Part shown: positions 45,837 to 56,108 of the stretch, in pieces
Layout of the letters: each line of letters begins with the position of its first letter
How positions within the stretch are numbered: position 1 is the stretch's first letter
Assembly: GCA_019633425.1 (NCBI GenBank)
Contig: WSUB01000075.1
Location: 62,001 to 126,000, forward strand
DNA length: 64,000 bases
Reading direction: 5' to 3'
From: Tulasnella sp. 424
Taxonomy: Eukaryota; Basidiomycota; Agaricomycetes; Cantharellales; Tulasnellaceae
Translations under genes and position numbers: made by a program
The notes under the pieces: generated by a model
Database searches by the model: none
What the model was told of the DNA's origin: nothing
Seen by the model: the letters and a program-made list of their open reading frames with translations, nothing else

Positions 45837-46995
45837 CGAATGTACGACTACTGTGAGGGAGCAAGGGGGGAAGAGAGGGATGTGTTTTTTGATGGCGACG
45901 ACGTTGAACAGAGCGATCCACGGTTTACTTTAGCGAAAAGGGATCCGTAGTACTTGATGCCCCCAAGTCCCGAACCTCAGACCCAAGGGATTGGGAGCGT
46001 TGATATTGCGCTTGGGCGACACTAGCCCGGATCGCCCCGCTGGTGCTCCTCGACCCGGAGTAATGGGTGAAGGGGCGAAATGTCGGCTGATAGACAATTA
46101 AGCCAATAAGCGCGACCCTCGGCTTCGGGAACGAAAGACACCCACCAACCATATGGCAGAGATCGACGCCCGCCGGAATTGGTAAGAGAAGATATACAAA
46201 AGAATTATCAGTTGGAAGATACCCACGGGACATCTGCGTGGATAGGTCTTCTGGTGGGATTCGTGCTTCCGACAGCGGTTGACCGGTGGAGATATCCGTC
46301 TTGTTCTGACTAGCCAACGTTGGAGTCCGACCTCCCCGAGCTCATATCTATTCATGGAGGTGGGTTTGTGGCTTTACATAAGATCGACGGTCGCTCGAGA
46401 CCTATGCTTGAGCCGTCGGAGGATGAGCGCACTGCAACCGGATATCGGACATGGCGGAGTTCTTACCCACGAACTGATAAGCAGAGCTGTCAAACGAGTG
46501 AATTAGCTAAAACCTGAGCTACGCAGCTTTTGGAAATTCAAAGCGAAGGGAAGAGGTCCCCTTTCCGGACGTTCAGCCGGATTAGGTAGCTTGGTGGAAA
46601 GCTGTCGGGTTGCGTCCCTGTAAGTCCGTAACGGTTCGCAACGCAGCATTGAATTACCTCATGAACCCCCAATCACATGCCGACAAATAAACTTCTAGAC
46701 GTTTCCGAAGCCATGTTCGATTGGGGGCTTCGTTCGCCATTGAGAAGCCCTCCCTCGACGTCGATGGGATGGGCGACGTTGAATGGGCGGAGAATGAAAG
46801 TTGTGTTGGGTATTTTTGCATCTTCGGACTTCGGCGCGAGTTGAGCTTAGCGCCGTCTCCCACACTCCCACCACCGCTTACTATAAAAGTTTTACGCTCC
46901 GACCCCACGGAAACGGGCCTACGGTCGAGTTACTTCAGCAATTCGGAGAACCCAAGCTTGTAACTTTTCTTCCCCCATCCGGACGACAAAGCGAT
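45837..46995. other. Divergent promoter and intergenic stretch
   Basis: It separates the serine-rich protein gene (minus) from ACR3 (plus). Frames up to about 130 codons overlap each other without domain or splice support. Confidence 0.5.
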
Positions 46996-49274
46996 ATGGA
47001 ATTGGAACCAGTGGCTGATTCGAACGTTACACCGCTCTTTCGGCCGGACTGCAAGGACTGCACTTTCTGCGATGGATTGAAGGACTTTGGGCCTGACCAA
47101 ACCGAGGCACATGAAGAGGACAAGGGCGCTTCGGCTAAAGCTACTGGTAAGTGCCGGTCGAGGGGGGGAAACCAACTGTCAAATATGCTGACCCTTAGGC
47201 TCAATGTCTCGCAGAGCTGTTCAACTCGTTGTCATTTCTGGATAGGTAAAAGCCCCATGCTGCGTCCAGGTACCGTGTTACCCAGCTTACCCTGACATGT
47301 CACCGGTTTTTTCAGGTACCTCGCCGTTTTTATCCTTCTGGCGATGATCGGTGGGATACTCGTTGGGGTCTACGCTGTGAGAATTTGGTCTTCCTCCCTT
47401 TTTGCTCCGATGTTTTTCGTATCCAAGAGACCGACGCCTGTGAACTTTGGATGACAGGAACATGGTGTTCGCGAGGCATTTGGTGGCGCCCAATGGAAAG
47501 GGGTCTCCGTCCGTGAGTGTTCGCTTTTCCGCGATGAGATTACCAACCACGCATTATGAGATCCGCTAATGAAATTTTGTCGATTACACAGCGGTCCTAG
47601 TCGGCCTCCTACTCATGATGTGGCGTATGTCATCACTCCACCTAAATTATTGTGTCTCGTTGAGCCTTGCAATAATGTACCTCGATTTTTTCCAGCGGTC
47701 CTGACAAAAGTACAGTACGAATGCTTGCCGACCATCTTCTCCACCCGGCGGATCTGGATTCACGTCGGGATCTCATTTGTTCTGAATTGGATTATTGCCC
47801 CCTTTATTATGCTGGGCTTGGCATGGGCGACGCTCTCTGAAGCTAGCCTCGAACGAGAGCGCAAAGGGGTGATCTTGGTTGGTGTAGGTACGTCAAGGGA
47901 CCTTGGTCTCGTAATACTCGTATCCTTTTCGCTTCCAAAGCATTGTTGATCGAACTCGGAGTCGGTTGTTTCAGCTCGCTGTATCGGTGAGTTTGACTCA
48001 ATTGAGCCAAATTTTTCGCGTCGATCCTGATGTCTCTTTTGTCTTATCTTTCCCTGGGTGCCCGTCAGCGATGGTCCTAATCTGGTCGGGCCTTGCACAA
48101 GGAGACGCGGAATACTGCGCGATATTAGTATGCATTAACTCGCTGCTCCAGGTAAGAACTTGATGAAAAGAAACCCCTTCGATGCATGCCGGTTCATTAT
48201 GTGACCCTGACGGATCGAACGTCCCTCTCCCCTCTACCCCTCTCCCCTCAACAGATCGTCCTGTTTTCACCCTACGCGCTCCTTTTCCTGAACAAACTAG
48301 GCTCTAATCCAGGCACGACTGGCCCATTACTCGAATTGAAGTATAGTCAGGTGTCTACAAGCGTTGGAATCGTGCGTTGGTCTGGACTTGGTCTCAATGA
48401 AAAAACCCTGACTAACCTGCTCATGCCGTTCTCGGGATTCCAACCCCGCCCGGAATCCTCCACTCGGCCGCTATTTCTCTTTTTAGTACCTCGGAATTCC
48501 CCTTGCCGCAGGCTTGGTCACTCGGTTCACGCTCAAGCGGTTCCTCAAACCCGCCGCATTCGCCTCTTTCCTAAAATGGTTCGGCCCGCTGGCGTTGGTT
48601 GGGCTTTTATACACGATAGTCGTTTTGTTCGCAAACCAGGTAAGCTTTTTAACGAATGCCTTCCAAGTCACCGTATATGAATATAGGTATATTGCTGACC
48701 GGGTATTAAAACCTCGTTAGGGTAAAAGAATCGTGGACAATATAGGATCTGTCTTCCGAATCTTCGTCCCTCTCGTCCTCGTGAGTCTCGGCAGTCTCCA
48801 AAGGAACGGCTATCGAGCTAACACCCCGGTCTCACAAAGTACTTTGTGATCGTCTGGTCGACCACGTTCTTCTCGTTGTATCATCTCTCTCGGAAACGGT
48901 TCTCAGACAGTCTAGGAGGTTACGACAAAGCTGTCGTTCAATCTTTCACCGCCGGGTCGAATAACTTTGTAAGTCACAGCATCCCGCAGCCGCTTAATAG
49001 CGAGTGAATTTTGCTGACGGTGCTTATCTTTGACTCATGAAGGAGCTTGCTATAGCAGTGGCGATTGCCAACTTTGGTACAGAGTCGCCTGAAGCACTAG
49101 CCGCTACAATTGGTCCTCTTGTCGAAGTGAGCAAGGCTGTGGATAAAACGAGAGCAAATCCAGTTGCTGACCCTAGATTCACGCATTCAGGTACCAGTGC
49201 TCCTTGCGCTTACGTATTTCGCTCTCTGGTTGAAGCCTAGACTTCATTGGAAAGGTGAAATCACCCTCGAGTGA
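46996..49274 (+). CDS. ACR3: ACR3-type arsenite efflux permease
   Basis: The N-terminus MELEPVADSN precedes a Cys-containing cytosolic segment and, after introns, ELFNSLSFLDRYLAVFILLA, MIGGILVGVYA, VSVPVLVGLLLMMWPVLTKV, IWIHVGISFVLNWIIAPFIM, ARCIAMVLIWSGLAQGDAEY, NSLLQIVLFSPYALLFLN, YLGIPLAAGLVTRF, FANQGKRIVDNIGSVFRI and SNNFELAIAVAIANFG. These are ACR3 family signatures; ten transmembrane helices are expected. The Cys in ARCIAMVLIW is the residue needed for As(III)/Sb(III) transport in studied ACR3 proteins. The residues ARCI are encoded by a 12-nt exon (47975-47986) plus flanking bases. The stop is TGA at 49272-49274. At least 11 exons; the border near 46996-47150 is the least certain. Confidence 0.9.
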
Positions 49275-49623
49275 TCGGAACCAAAAATGCATTGTACCTG
49301 CGCACACTGAGTCCAAAGATTCATATGACACCAAGCTCGTGATCATTTGGTTAGGATAGTGATATTGGGAAGGGTTAATTTCATCCTGTGCAATAGATGT
49401 ACCTCTCATTTTCTCGTCATTTGACCGCGGCTTGTGCCCGGGGAAGATAATGAATCACACGTTCGAAGAAGCTCATAGGTTAGGAACGAGACTCTATGGC
49501 GAATAAAAACTTCGTTAACCTAGTAAGACAAGGGAGGAACGAGAAGGGAGGCGGTATTACAGACTACGACGTAAGATAAAAAAGTCCGCTCGTCATAGCC
49601 AAAAAGACGCTATCGTAGTACAT
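49275..49623. other. Short intergenic stretch between convergent genes
   Basis: 3' flanks of ACR3 and YOP1; no coding frame seen. Confidence 0.6.
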
Positions 49624-50461
49624 TTACAAAACCTTCTCGTGATCGGGAGCGAGGGTGGTGGTGGTGGTGTAAGGAGCAGCAGGAGCAGCAACACCACCCT
49701 GGTATTGAGCGCGCTTGGTCTTGAAGTTGTTGACGACGGGACGGAAGACGCTGTGGTAGAAGGTCTGGGCACCCTGATGACGAAGAAACCAAAAATGCCT
49801 CGTGTGAGTGACGTAATCATGACACCATGGCGACCGAGCAACGGCCGCCCAGAAAAAAAGGACGTACCCTGGTGGCGGGAAGCTGGAGCCAGATGATGAA
49901 AGCGGTCTTGATGGGGAAGTACCATGGAACGTAGTAGATGACAAGACGGAGAGCGAAGCTCTCGATAAAGTTGAAGAAACCAAAGACGGCCCAGTAAGTC
50001 AACCATTGGATGTCATCTTCGTGGCCGGGAGTCTCGATGGCGCGCATAGAGAGGAATGCAGGGAAAGCCCATCCGACGAGGTTGGAAACGGGGAGAGCGA
50101 GGGTGTTGATGAAGATCATGGAGAGGAAAGCCAAAGAGGCGACGACGACACCGTAGTTCTTGGGCACGCCGGTCTTCTCCTCCAACTGGTTGAGGACAGG
50201 GTACCGACCAAGCTAGAATAGGAATAAATTAGGATGGGGCGCGAGGGGGGCGAATTACGTCCCGAGTAAAAAGCGGTGACGCACCTCCTTATCGAGCTGG
50301 CCCATGTACTCAGTGAAGCGCTGCTGGCCTTGCTGGTAGACTGGGTGAGCCTTGATCTGCTCAGCAGTCTGGTTGAGAGTGGCCTTGGTCTTGTCGGCGG
50401 CCTGAGCGGCGGAAGTCTTCGCGTTGGCGACGGTAGGGTTGGTGTCTTGCTGGGTGGACAT
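49624..50461 (-). CDS. YOP1: YOP1/REEP5 ER-tubule-shaping protein (TB2/DP1/HVA22)
   Basis: Start 50461 (MSTQQDTNPTVANAKTSAAQ). The spliced protein reads YMGQLDKELGRYPVLNQLEE, KTGVPKNYGVVVASLAFLSM, LVGWAFPAFLSMRAIETPGH, EDDIQWLTYWAVFGFFNFIE and YYVPWYFPIKTAFIIWLQLP, followed by GAQTFYHSVFRPVV and an Ala/Thr-rich tail to VL before TAA at 49626-49624. This is the complete TB2/DP1 domain with its reticulon-like hairpins. Yop1 bends ER membranes into tubules. Three exons; donor GTGCGTC after LDKE and GTACGTC after LPATR. Confidence 0.95.
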
Positions 50462-50782
50462 CTGATAGCCAGCGCATCAAGGAGGGGTTGGTGGATAGAG
50501 GGTCAGAAATCAACAAAAAGAACGCGACGGCGACGAGCAGACGATGTCCGCAACGTCTGCAACGATGTGCTCACCTTTTGTTAAACTAGGTGAAAGAGCC
50601 TGTTGAAGGATTTGATGCGAGGGAAGAGGTCGTGTGGGTTCTGATGGGAAGAGGAGACGACCGAGCGGTTTGTATTTGAAGGGCAGCGCGGATCCACCCA
50701 TTGGCCGCTTCCCACACGTCATATCTCCCAGCCCCATCTCCGCGTGTCGCCATCTTCTCTCCCCGCTCCTCCAACCACCGTC
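50462..50782. promoter_or_regulatory. Divergent promoter region of YOP1 and OST5
   Basis: 321 bp between two start codons on opposite strands, both for ER membrane proteins. No specific element was recognised. Confidence 0.5.
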
Positions 50783-51196
50783 ATGCACTCCTACGCAGAC
50801 GTCAAGGTGAGTATTTCACATCAAAAGTATCCACACACACGCTCATCATCGATCCTCTTTTGCCGATTTCATTTTTTGTTTTGGGAACAGACGCTCCACG
50901 CTACGCTTCCCCCCTTCGCACCCATTGTTCCGACCTCCTTACTTCCATATCTCTCCTTCGCCCTCCTATCCGCAACATTCGCTCTTGCTTTCTTCTTCAC
51001 AACGTACGTGTTCCTCTCATTTCATGTGCCCCCGCCCGCACTGGAAAGCCTCTCACACACATGTTGTTTTCACGTGTTAAACAGCCTGCCAACGCCAGCG
51101 GTGCCCGTTAAGGAACTCGGCGTAGCTTCCTTGGCAAGCATTCTTGCCGGTTTTGGTGTCGTCGCTCTTTTCTGCACAGCAGGTGTATACGTGTAA
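50783..51196 (+). CDS. OST5: Oligosaccharyltransferase subunit OST5/TMEM258
   Basis: Three exons encode about 80 residues: MHSYADVK, then TLHATLPPFAPIVPTSLLPY leading into TM1 LSFALLSATFALAFFFTT, a short loop LPTPAVPVKELGVA and TM2 SLASILAGFGVVALFCTAGV ending YV. Size, two-helix topology, the PPFxPxVP start and the end GVYV match Ost5/TMEM258, a small subunit of the N-oligosaccharyltransferase in the ER membrane. Donors GTGAGT after codon 8 and GTACGT after FFTT are standard. It is short and easily missed when unspliced. Confidence 0.88.
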   Translation: MHSYADVKVSISHQKYPHTRSSSILFCRFHFLFWEQTLHATLPPFAPIVPTSLLPYLSFALLSATFALAFFFTTYVFLSFHVPPPALESLSHTCCFHVLNSLPTPAVPVKELGVASLASILAGFGVVALFCTAGVYV

Positions 51197-51939
51197 TCGT
51201 TGCCAACTGCGGCATTGCTGCATGCAAATTCAAAATTAGCTGCGCGCCCCCAAATGCCACGTCAGACTTGGGTTCTGTGACAACAAGCGGGTAGTGCGCA
51301 AAATGGGACATCCCATTGCGAATACCCCCTTAGTTTGCTCTCTAAGGATGAATATAGGATTGTTTGCGTGATATTTATTGGCCTTCCACCAGTCGGTGGT
51401 CAATCGATCCTTGCCGCCGATGATGATTTTGGCAGAACTTCGCTTCAAAGCCTCAACACCCTTCGGGCACCGCGTGTAATGCCAGCCAAATCGTCCCATA
51501 CGCCTTGCATGCCGTTCATGTGCAACGACTTTTGCAGGCTTGATTATTGGTGACGGTTGAAGGTGCGGCGCGTTTGCGTCTCGAGCTTCTGCACGGAATT
51601 CGGAAGCGTTTAGCCTCAACCTTGGCCGTATTCGGCTCACTCTAACCACTTCGACAAGTTTATGAACCGTGCGGGCCTTTCCTTCGAGGTCGTTGTGAGG
51701 TTAAATATTCCCTTTCTCGGTTAAAAAGGTCACACCGCCGTACTCGTTAAGAACGACCCAGCTAGAGCGAGCTGGTGCTAAGTGAGGGGTCGCCCGTCTC
51801 AGGGAGGACGAGAACTGGTGCATTCCCAGCCCCGAAATACAGAAAGCGACCATCCCAGTATCAGGCCGGGCGTGAGCGCGAGCGGAAAAGCTAGCTTTGA
51901 AACACAATATAATTTTTAATTTGAAGGATAGAGCAAGTA
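51197..51939. other. Gene-free stretch before the tRNA gene
   Basis: No coding frame with recognisable content; short frames overlap on both strands. Confidence 0.55.
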
Positions 51940-52011
51940 ACATCGTTGGTGAAGTGGTTATCATGCTTGCCTTCCAAGCAAGCGGGCCGGGTTCGATTCC
52001 CGGACGATGTA
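51940..52011 (+). tRNA. tRNA-Gly (anticodon UCC)
   Basis: The cloverleaf can be drawn: acceptor stem ACATCGT pairing with ACGATGT, D-arm GGTGAAGTGGTTATC, anticodon stem CTTGC/GCAAG with loop CTTCCAA giving anticodon TCC, variable region and T-arm CCGGG-TTCGATT-CCCGG, discriminator A. B-box GGTTCGATTCC is canonical. A T-run (TTCTTTTT) follows directly as Pol III terminator. No intron. Confidence 0.93.
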
Positions 52012-52019
52012 ATTCTTTT
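52012..52019 (+). terminator. RNA polymerase III terminator of tRNA-Gly
   Basis: The tract ATTCTTTTTG, with five consecutive T, directly follows the tRNA 3' end. Confidence 0.7.
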
Positions 52020-52315
52020 TGTTTTCGGTCCCGTCCATATTTTGCTTTGAGCCGCACGGCATTAAGTCCCCTTAGCTCCGGGGCAGGGCTCACGTGTGAA
52101 CCGTAGTTTTGGTGCCGATGTTTGTGGCTCGGGTTATTTGTCCGAATGCTCGGCTCGCTAATCACCTCGAGACTCGAGTCCACCCAAACAAGACCTGTTC
52201 TCCATTTGCCAATCGCTCGAAGCGCGATTGAACGCTCCGCGGTACGTCCTGTGTGTCTCCTCCACCTACGACTGTGCCACCTCACGTTCCTCACGTCCAT
52301 ACAACCTCGAGCAGA

Positions 52316-53683
52316 ATGGAAGACGGCCAAAAAACAACTATTTTGACCATTCCTCCCGAGGTTACCGTCAACATCCTTGAACATCTTCTCGCCGACCACA
52401 CGCCATCTAAATCCCCCTATGCCGACTTACTTCCTGTAACGCAAACATCAACGCACCTACGACACACCGCTTTGTCAGCGCCGGCACTATGGTCAAAAAT
52501 CGAAATAAACGACAAACCCGCCTCGTTCAACTTTGCAAAACTTTGCCTCAGTCGATCAGGCAATCACAAGCTCGACATTTCGATTAGGGTGTTGAAGAAA
52601 ATGGAAGCCAAGATCAAAGGGCTCCTGGCGTTGCTCCAATACGTCTCCACGAGGATCCGAAGCTTGTCGATGAAGTTGAGCTTCACGGGTGTCGGACAGT
52701 GGGAGGTCTGGTGGGACTCTTTGGAGGCGCTAGACTACAGAGCCCTGGAGACTCTCAACTTTGAAGTCTGGCATCGGGAAGTAGTGACCGCGGACACAAT
52801 CGCTGTAAACGCCATTCCGCTCCCCACCCAAAACTCTCCTCTTCGGAGCTTGAGTCTTGTCCACGCATCGCTTCAACTTCCAGACTCTCCCGTGCTATCA
52901 AACTTGGCGATTTTGAAGCTATCCTCGGCCTCCTTCTGGGACTGGCCGTACTTTGACCTCTTTGAGGTGCTTCGGAATTCCACGGCCCTGGAGGAACTCG
53001 AGCTTCGAGGGGTTGGTTTGAAGGAGTGTCGCAGATCTTATTCGGCTAGTCAGCTCCCAGCAGTCCCCCGGCTAGAACACCCCAATCTGCGGCGGTTATC
53101 CCTGATTGCGGTGGAGAATAACATGCTCGCCCGAGTCCTCACCAGCCTCACCGCGCCGAATCTCGAAGTCGTATCTCTGGAAATTCCCGAAGAACTCCAA
53201 AACGACGTCGAACTCGTATGGGACGACCTCCCACAAGCGGCGCCATTCAGCACGGTTCGCTCCCTTTTCGTCACCGATCGCTCGTCGCAACCCTCCGAGT
53301 CACCACATAAAGACCAATACGTCCATTTCCTTGCAAAAATGTTCCCGGGAGTTGAAGAGTTGGAACTCCCAGCAGCAAGGTGGAGAGGCGTGTTCATGAC
53401 GCGGGCCGAACACGTCAAAATCGCCATAACCCCTTGGAAGGACTTGCGCAGTCTCGTCCTCAATTATCCGGACGGCTTGTGCGTAGGCTGGTGTCTAGAA
53501 TTCCTGAGCGAGACGCTCCGGTTCCTAGAGGCTCGAAAAAGACAGGATTCTCCTCCGCTGGAGTGGCTGCACCTTGGCGCATGCAGCAATTGCCCGTCGG
53601 AGGTCAAGGATCTTCTATCGAGCAAGATTCAGAAGCTAATGCGGTCAAAAGACGACTTGCAAGTCATTGAAGTGTCGCATTGA
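52316..53683 (+). CDS. F-box-like protein, array unit 1
   Basis: Intronless, 455 residues. Residues about 9-60 (TILTIPPEVTVNILEHLLAD, LPVTQTSTHLRHTALSAPAL, WSKIEI) form an F-box-like domain. The middle is leucine-rich with repeated patterns (SPLRSLSLVHASLQLPDSP, NLAILKLSSASFWDWPYFDL, ALEELELRGVGLKECR, LEHPNLRRLSLIAVENNM). The C-terminus has PGVEELELPAARWRG, LRSLVLNYPDG, PLEWLHLGACSNCPSEVKDL and ends LQVIEVSH. Likely an SCF adaptor-type protein with an LRR-like recognition surface; the partner is unknown. The start was chosen at the ATG conserved in all units, not at upstream in-frame codons. Confidence 0.85.
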   Translation: MEDGQKTTILTIPPEVTVNILEHLLADHTPSKSPYADLLPVTQTSTHLRHTALSAPALWSKIEINDKPASFNFAKLCLSRSGNHKLDISIRVLKKMEAKIKGLLALLQYVSTRIRSLSMKLSFTGVGQWEVWWDSLEALDYRALETLNFEVWHREVVTADTIAVNAIPLPTQNSPLRSLSLVHASLQLPDSPVLSNLAILKLSSASFWDWPYFDLFEVLRNSTALEELELRGVGLKECRRSYSASQLPAVPRLEHPNLRRLSLIAVENNMLARVLTSLTAPNLEVVSLEIPEELQNDVELVWDDLPQAAPFSTVRSLFVTDRSSQPSESPHKDQYVHFLAKMFPGVEELELPAARWRGVFMTRAEHVKIAITPWKDLRSLVLNYPDGLCVGWCLEFLSETLRFLEARKRQDSPPLEWLHLGACSNCPSEVKDLLSSKIQKLMRSKDDLQVIEVSH

Positions 53684-54209
53684 GAGAAGGTGAAGATGCG
53701 ATCACTCGGGCTTGTTAGCGGAAATATCAGCACGGGCCCCTAATTAGGTAATCCAAAATATCGAACCTCCCCAGCACAGTACTGAGAATAGGACCTTTGC
53801 TTAGCATTTAGATGCCCCGTAATATAAATTTCATCCGAATCCTGTTGCTACTACTCTCGGATCCCTGTTATATTGAGGTTGTGAGCGGGGACGTGCGCTG
53901 TGGAAGAGACCATCCTCCTCCCTCCGCTGGGGTGCCGGAACGAAATAGGAAACACGCTCTCGGGCGACGGGCTTCAATTCATGGCATTCACGTAGCTCCG
54001 GGGCAGGGCCCACGTGTGAACCGTAGTTGCCCGTGTTTGTGGCTCGGGTTATTTGTCCGAATGCTCGGCTCGCTAATCACTTCGAGACCTGCTCTCCATT
54101 TGCCAATCGCTAGAAGCGCGATTGAACGCTCCGCGGTACGTCCTGTGTATCTCCTCCACCTACGACTGTGCCACCTCACGTTCCTCACGTTTACACAACC
54201 TCGAGCAGA

Positions 54210-55574
54210 ATGGAAGACGGCCAAAAAACAACTATTTTGACCATTCCTCCCGAGGTTACCGTCAACATCCTTGAATATCTTCTCGCCGACCACACACCAT
54301 CTAAATCCCCCTATGCCAACTTACTTCCTGTAACGCAAACATCAACGCACCTACGACAAACCGCTTTGTCAGCGCCGGCACTATGGTCAAAAATCGAAAT
54401 AAACGACAAACCCGCCTCGTTCAACTTTGCCAAACTTTGCCTGAGCCGATCAGGCAATCACAAGCTCGACATTTCGATCAGGGTGTTGAAGAAAATGGAG
54501 GCCAAGATCAAAGGGCTCCTGGCGTTGCTCCAATACGTCTCCCCGAGGACCCGTAGCTTGTCGATGAAGTTGAGCTTCACGGGTGTCGGACAGTGGGAGG
54601 TCTGGTGGGACTCTTTGGAGGCACTAGACTACAGAGCCCTGGAGGCTCTCAACTTTGAAGTCTGGCATCGAGAAGTCGGGACAGCTGGGACGATGGCTTT
54701 GTCCAACGCCATTCCACTCCCCGACCAAACCTCCCCCCTTCGGAGCTTGAGTCTTGTCCACGCGTCACTTCAACTATCCGACTCTCCCGTCCTATCGAAC
54801 TTGACCATTTTGAAGCTATCCTCAGCCTCCTTCTGGGACTGGCCGTACTTTGACCTCTTTGAGGTGCTCCGGAACTCCACGGCCCTGGAGGAACTCGAGC
54901 TTCGAGGGGTTGGTTTGAGGGAGTGTCGCAGATCTTATTCGGCTAGTCAGCTCCCAGCAGTCCCCCGGCTAGAACACCCCAATCTGCGGCGGTTATCCCT
55001 GATTGCGGTGGAGAATAACATGCTCGCCCGAGTCCTCACCAGCCTCACCGCGCCGAATCTCGAAACCGTATCTCTGGACACTCCCGATGAACTCAAAAAC
55101 GACGTCGAACTCGTATGGGACGACCTCCCACAAGTTGCGCCATTCAGCACGGTTCGCTCCCTTTTCGTCACCAATCGCCCGTCGTCAATCTCACCGCATC
55201 AGGACCAATACGCTCATTTCCTCGCAAAAATGTTCCCGGGAGTTGAAGAGTTGGAACTCCCAGTAGCAAGGTGTGGAAGCATGTTCATGGCGTGGGCCGA
55301 ACACGTCCAGATCGCCATAAACCCTTGGAAGGACTTGCGCAGTGTCGTCCTCAATTATCCGGACGGCTTGTGCGTAATCTGGGCCCAGGATGTCCTGAGC
55401 GAGACGCTCTGCTTCCTAGTGGCTCGAAAAAGACAGGATTCTCCTCCGCTGGAGAGGCTCCACCTTGGCGTATGCAGTAGGTGCCCGTCGTCGGGCCAGG
55501 ATTTTCTATTGAGCAGGATTCAGAAGCTAATGCGGTCAAAAGCCGACTTGCAAGTCAGTGAAGTGTCGCATTGA
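54210..55574 (+). CDS. F-box-like protein, array unit 2
   Basis: Intronless, 454 residues, nearly identical to unit 1 in gene and flanks, so a recent duplicate. F-box-like start MEDGQKTTILTIPPEVTVNI. Differences cluster at REVGTAGTMALSNAIPLPDQ, at RPSSISPHQDQYAHF (three residues shorter and different from unit 1) and in the C-terminal part (VARCGSMFMAWAEHVQ, ERLHLGVCSRCPSSGQDF). It ends LQVSEVSH. Frame intact. Confidence 0.85.
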   Translation: MEDGQKTTILTIPPEVTVNILEYLLADHTPSKSPYANLLPVTQTSTHLRQTALSAPALWSKIEINDKPASFNFAKLCLSRSGNHKLDISIRVLKKMEAKIKGLLALLQYVSPRTRSLSMKLSFTGVGQWEVWWDSLEALDYRALEALNFEVWHREVGTAGTMALSNAIPLPDQTSPLRSLSLVHASLQLSDSPVLSNLTILKLSSASFWDWPYFDLFEVLRNSTALEELELRGVGLRECRRSYSASQLPAVPRLEHPNLRRLSLIAVENNMLARVLTSLTAPNLETVSLDTPDELKNDVELVWDDLPQVAPFSTVRSLFVTNRPSSISPHQDQYAHFLAKMFPGVEELELPVARCGSMFMAWAEHVQIAINPWKDLRSVVLNYPDGLCVIWAQDVLSETLCFLVARKRQDSPPLERLHLGVCSRCPSSGQDFLLSRIQKLMRSKADLQVSEVSH

Positions 55575-56108
55575 GAAGGTGAAGATGCGATCACTCGGGC
55601 TTGTTAGCGCGGAAATGGTTACACGAGCCCTAATCAATCCAAAATATCGAGCCTCCCCAGCACAGTACTGAGAACAGGACCTTTGCTTAGCATTTAGATG
55701 CCCCGTAATATAAATTTCATCCGAATCCTGTTGCTACTACTCTCGGATCCCTGTTATATCGAGGTTGTGAGCGGGGACGTGCGCTGTAGAAAAGAGCATC
55801 CTCCTCCCTCCGCTGGGGTGCCGGAACGAAATAAGAAACACGCTCTCGGGCGACGGGCTTCAATTCATGGCATTCACGTAGCTCCGGGGCAGGGCCCACG
55901 TGTGAACCGTAGTTGCCGATGTTTGTGGCTCGGGATTATTTGTCCGAATGCTCGGCTCGCAAATCCCGAGTCACTTCGAGACTCGAGTCCACCCAAACAG
56001 ACCTGCTCTTCATTGGCCAATCGCTCGAAGCGCGATTGAACGCTCCGCGGTACGTCCTGTGTGTCTCCTCCACCTCACGTTCCTCACATCCACACAACCT
56101 CGAGCAGA

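Noticed and set aside
51701..52399. Minus-strand frame of 232 codons across the tRNA gene.
   Set aside because: It overlaps the tRNA and the 5' flank of array unit 1 antisense; no domain.
53812..56039. Repeated small frame MPRNINFIRILLLLLSDPC in the spacers of array units, with a hydrophobic start like a signal peptide.
   Set aside because: Present in only two spacers as an open frame, broken in the others, and it continues antisense-like into promoter sequence; treated as the shared non-coding 3' block.
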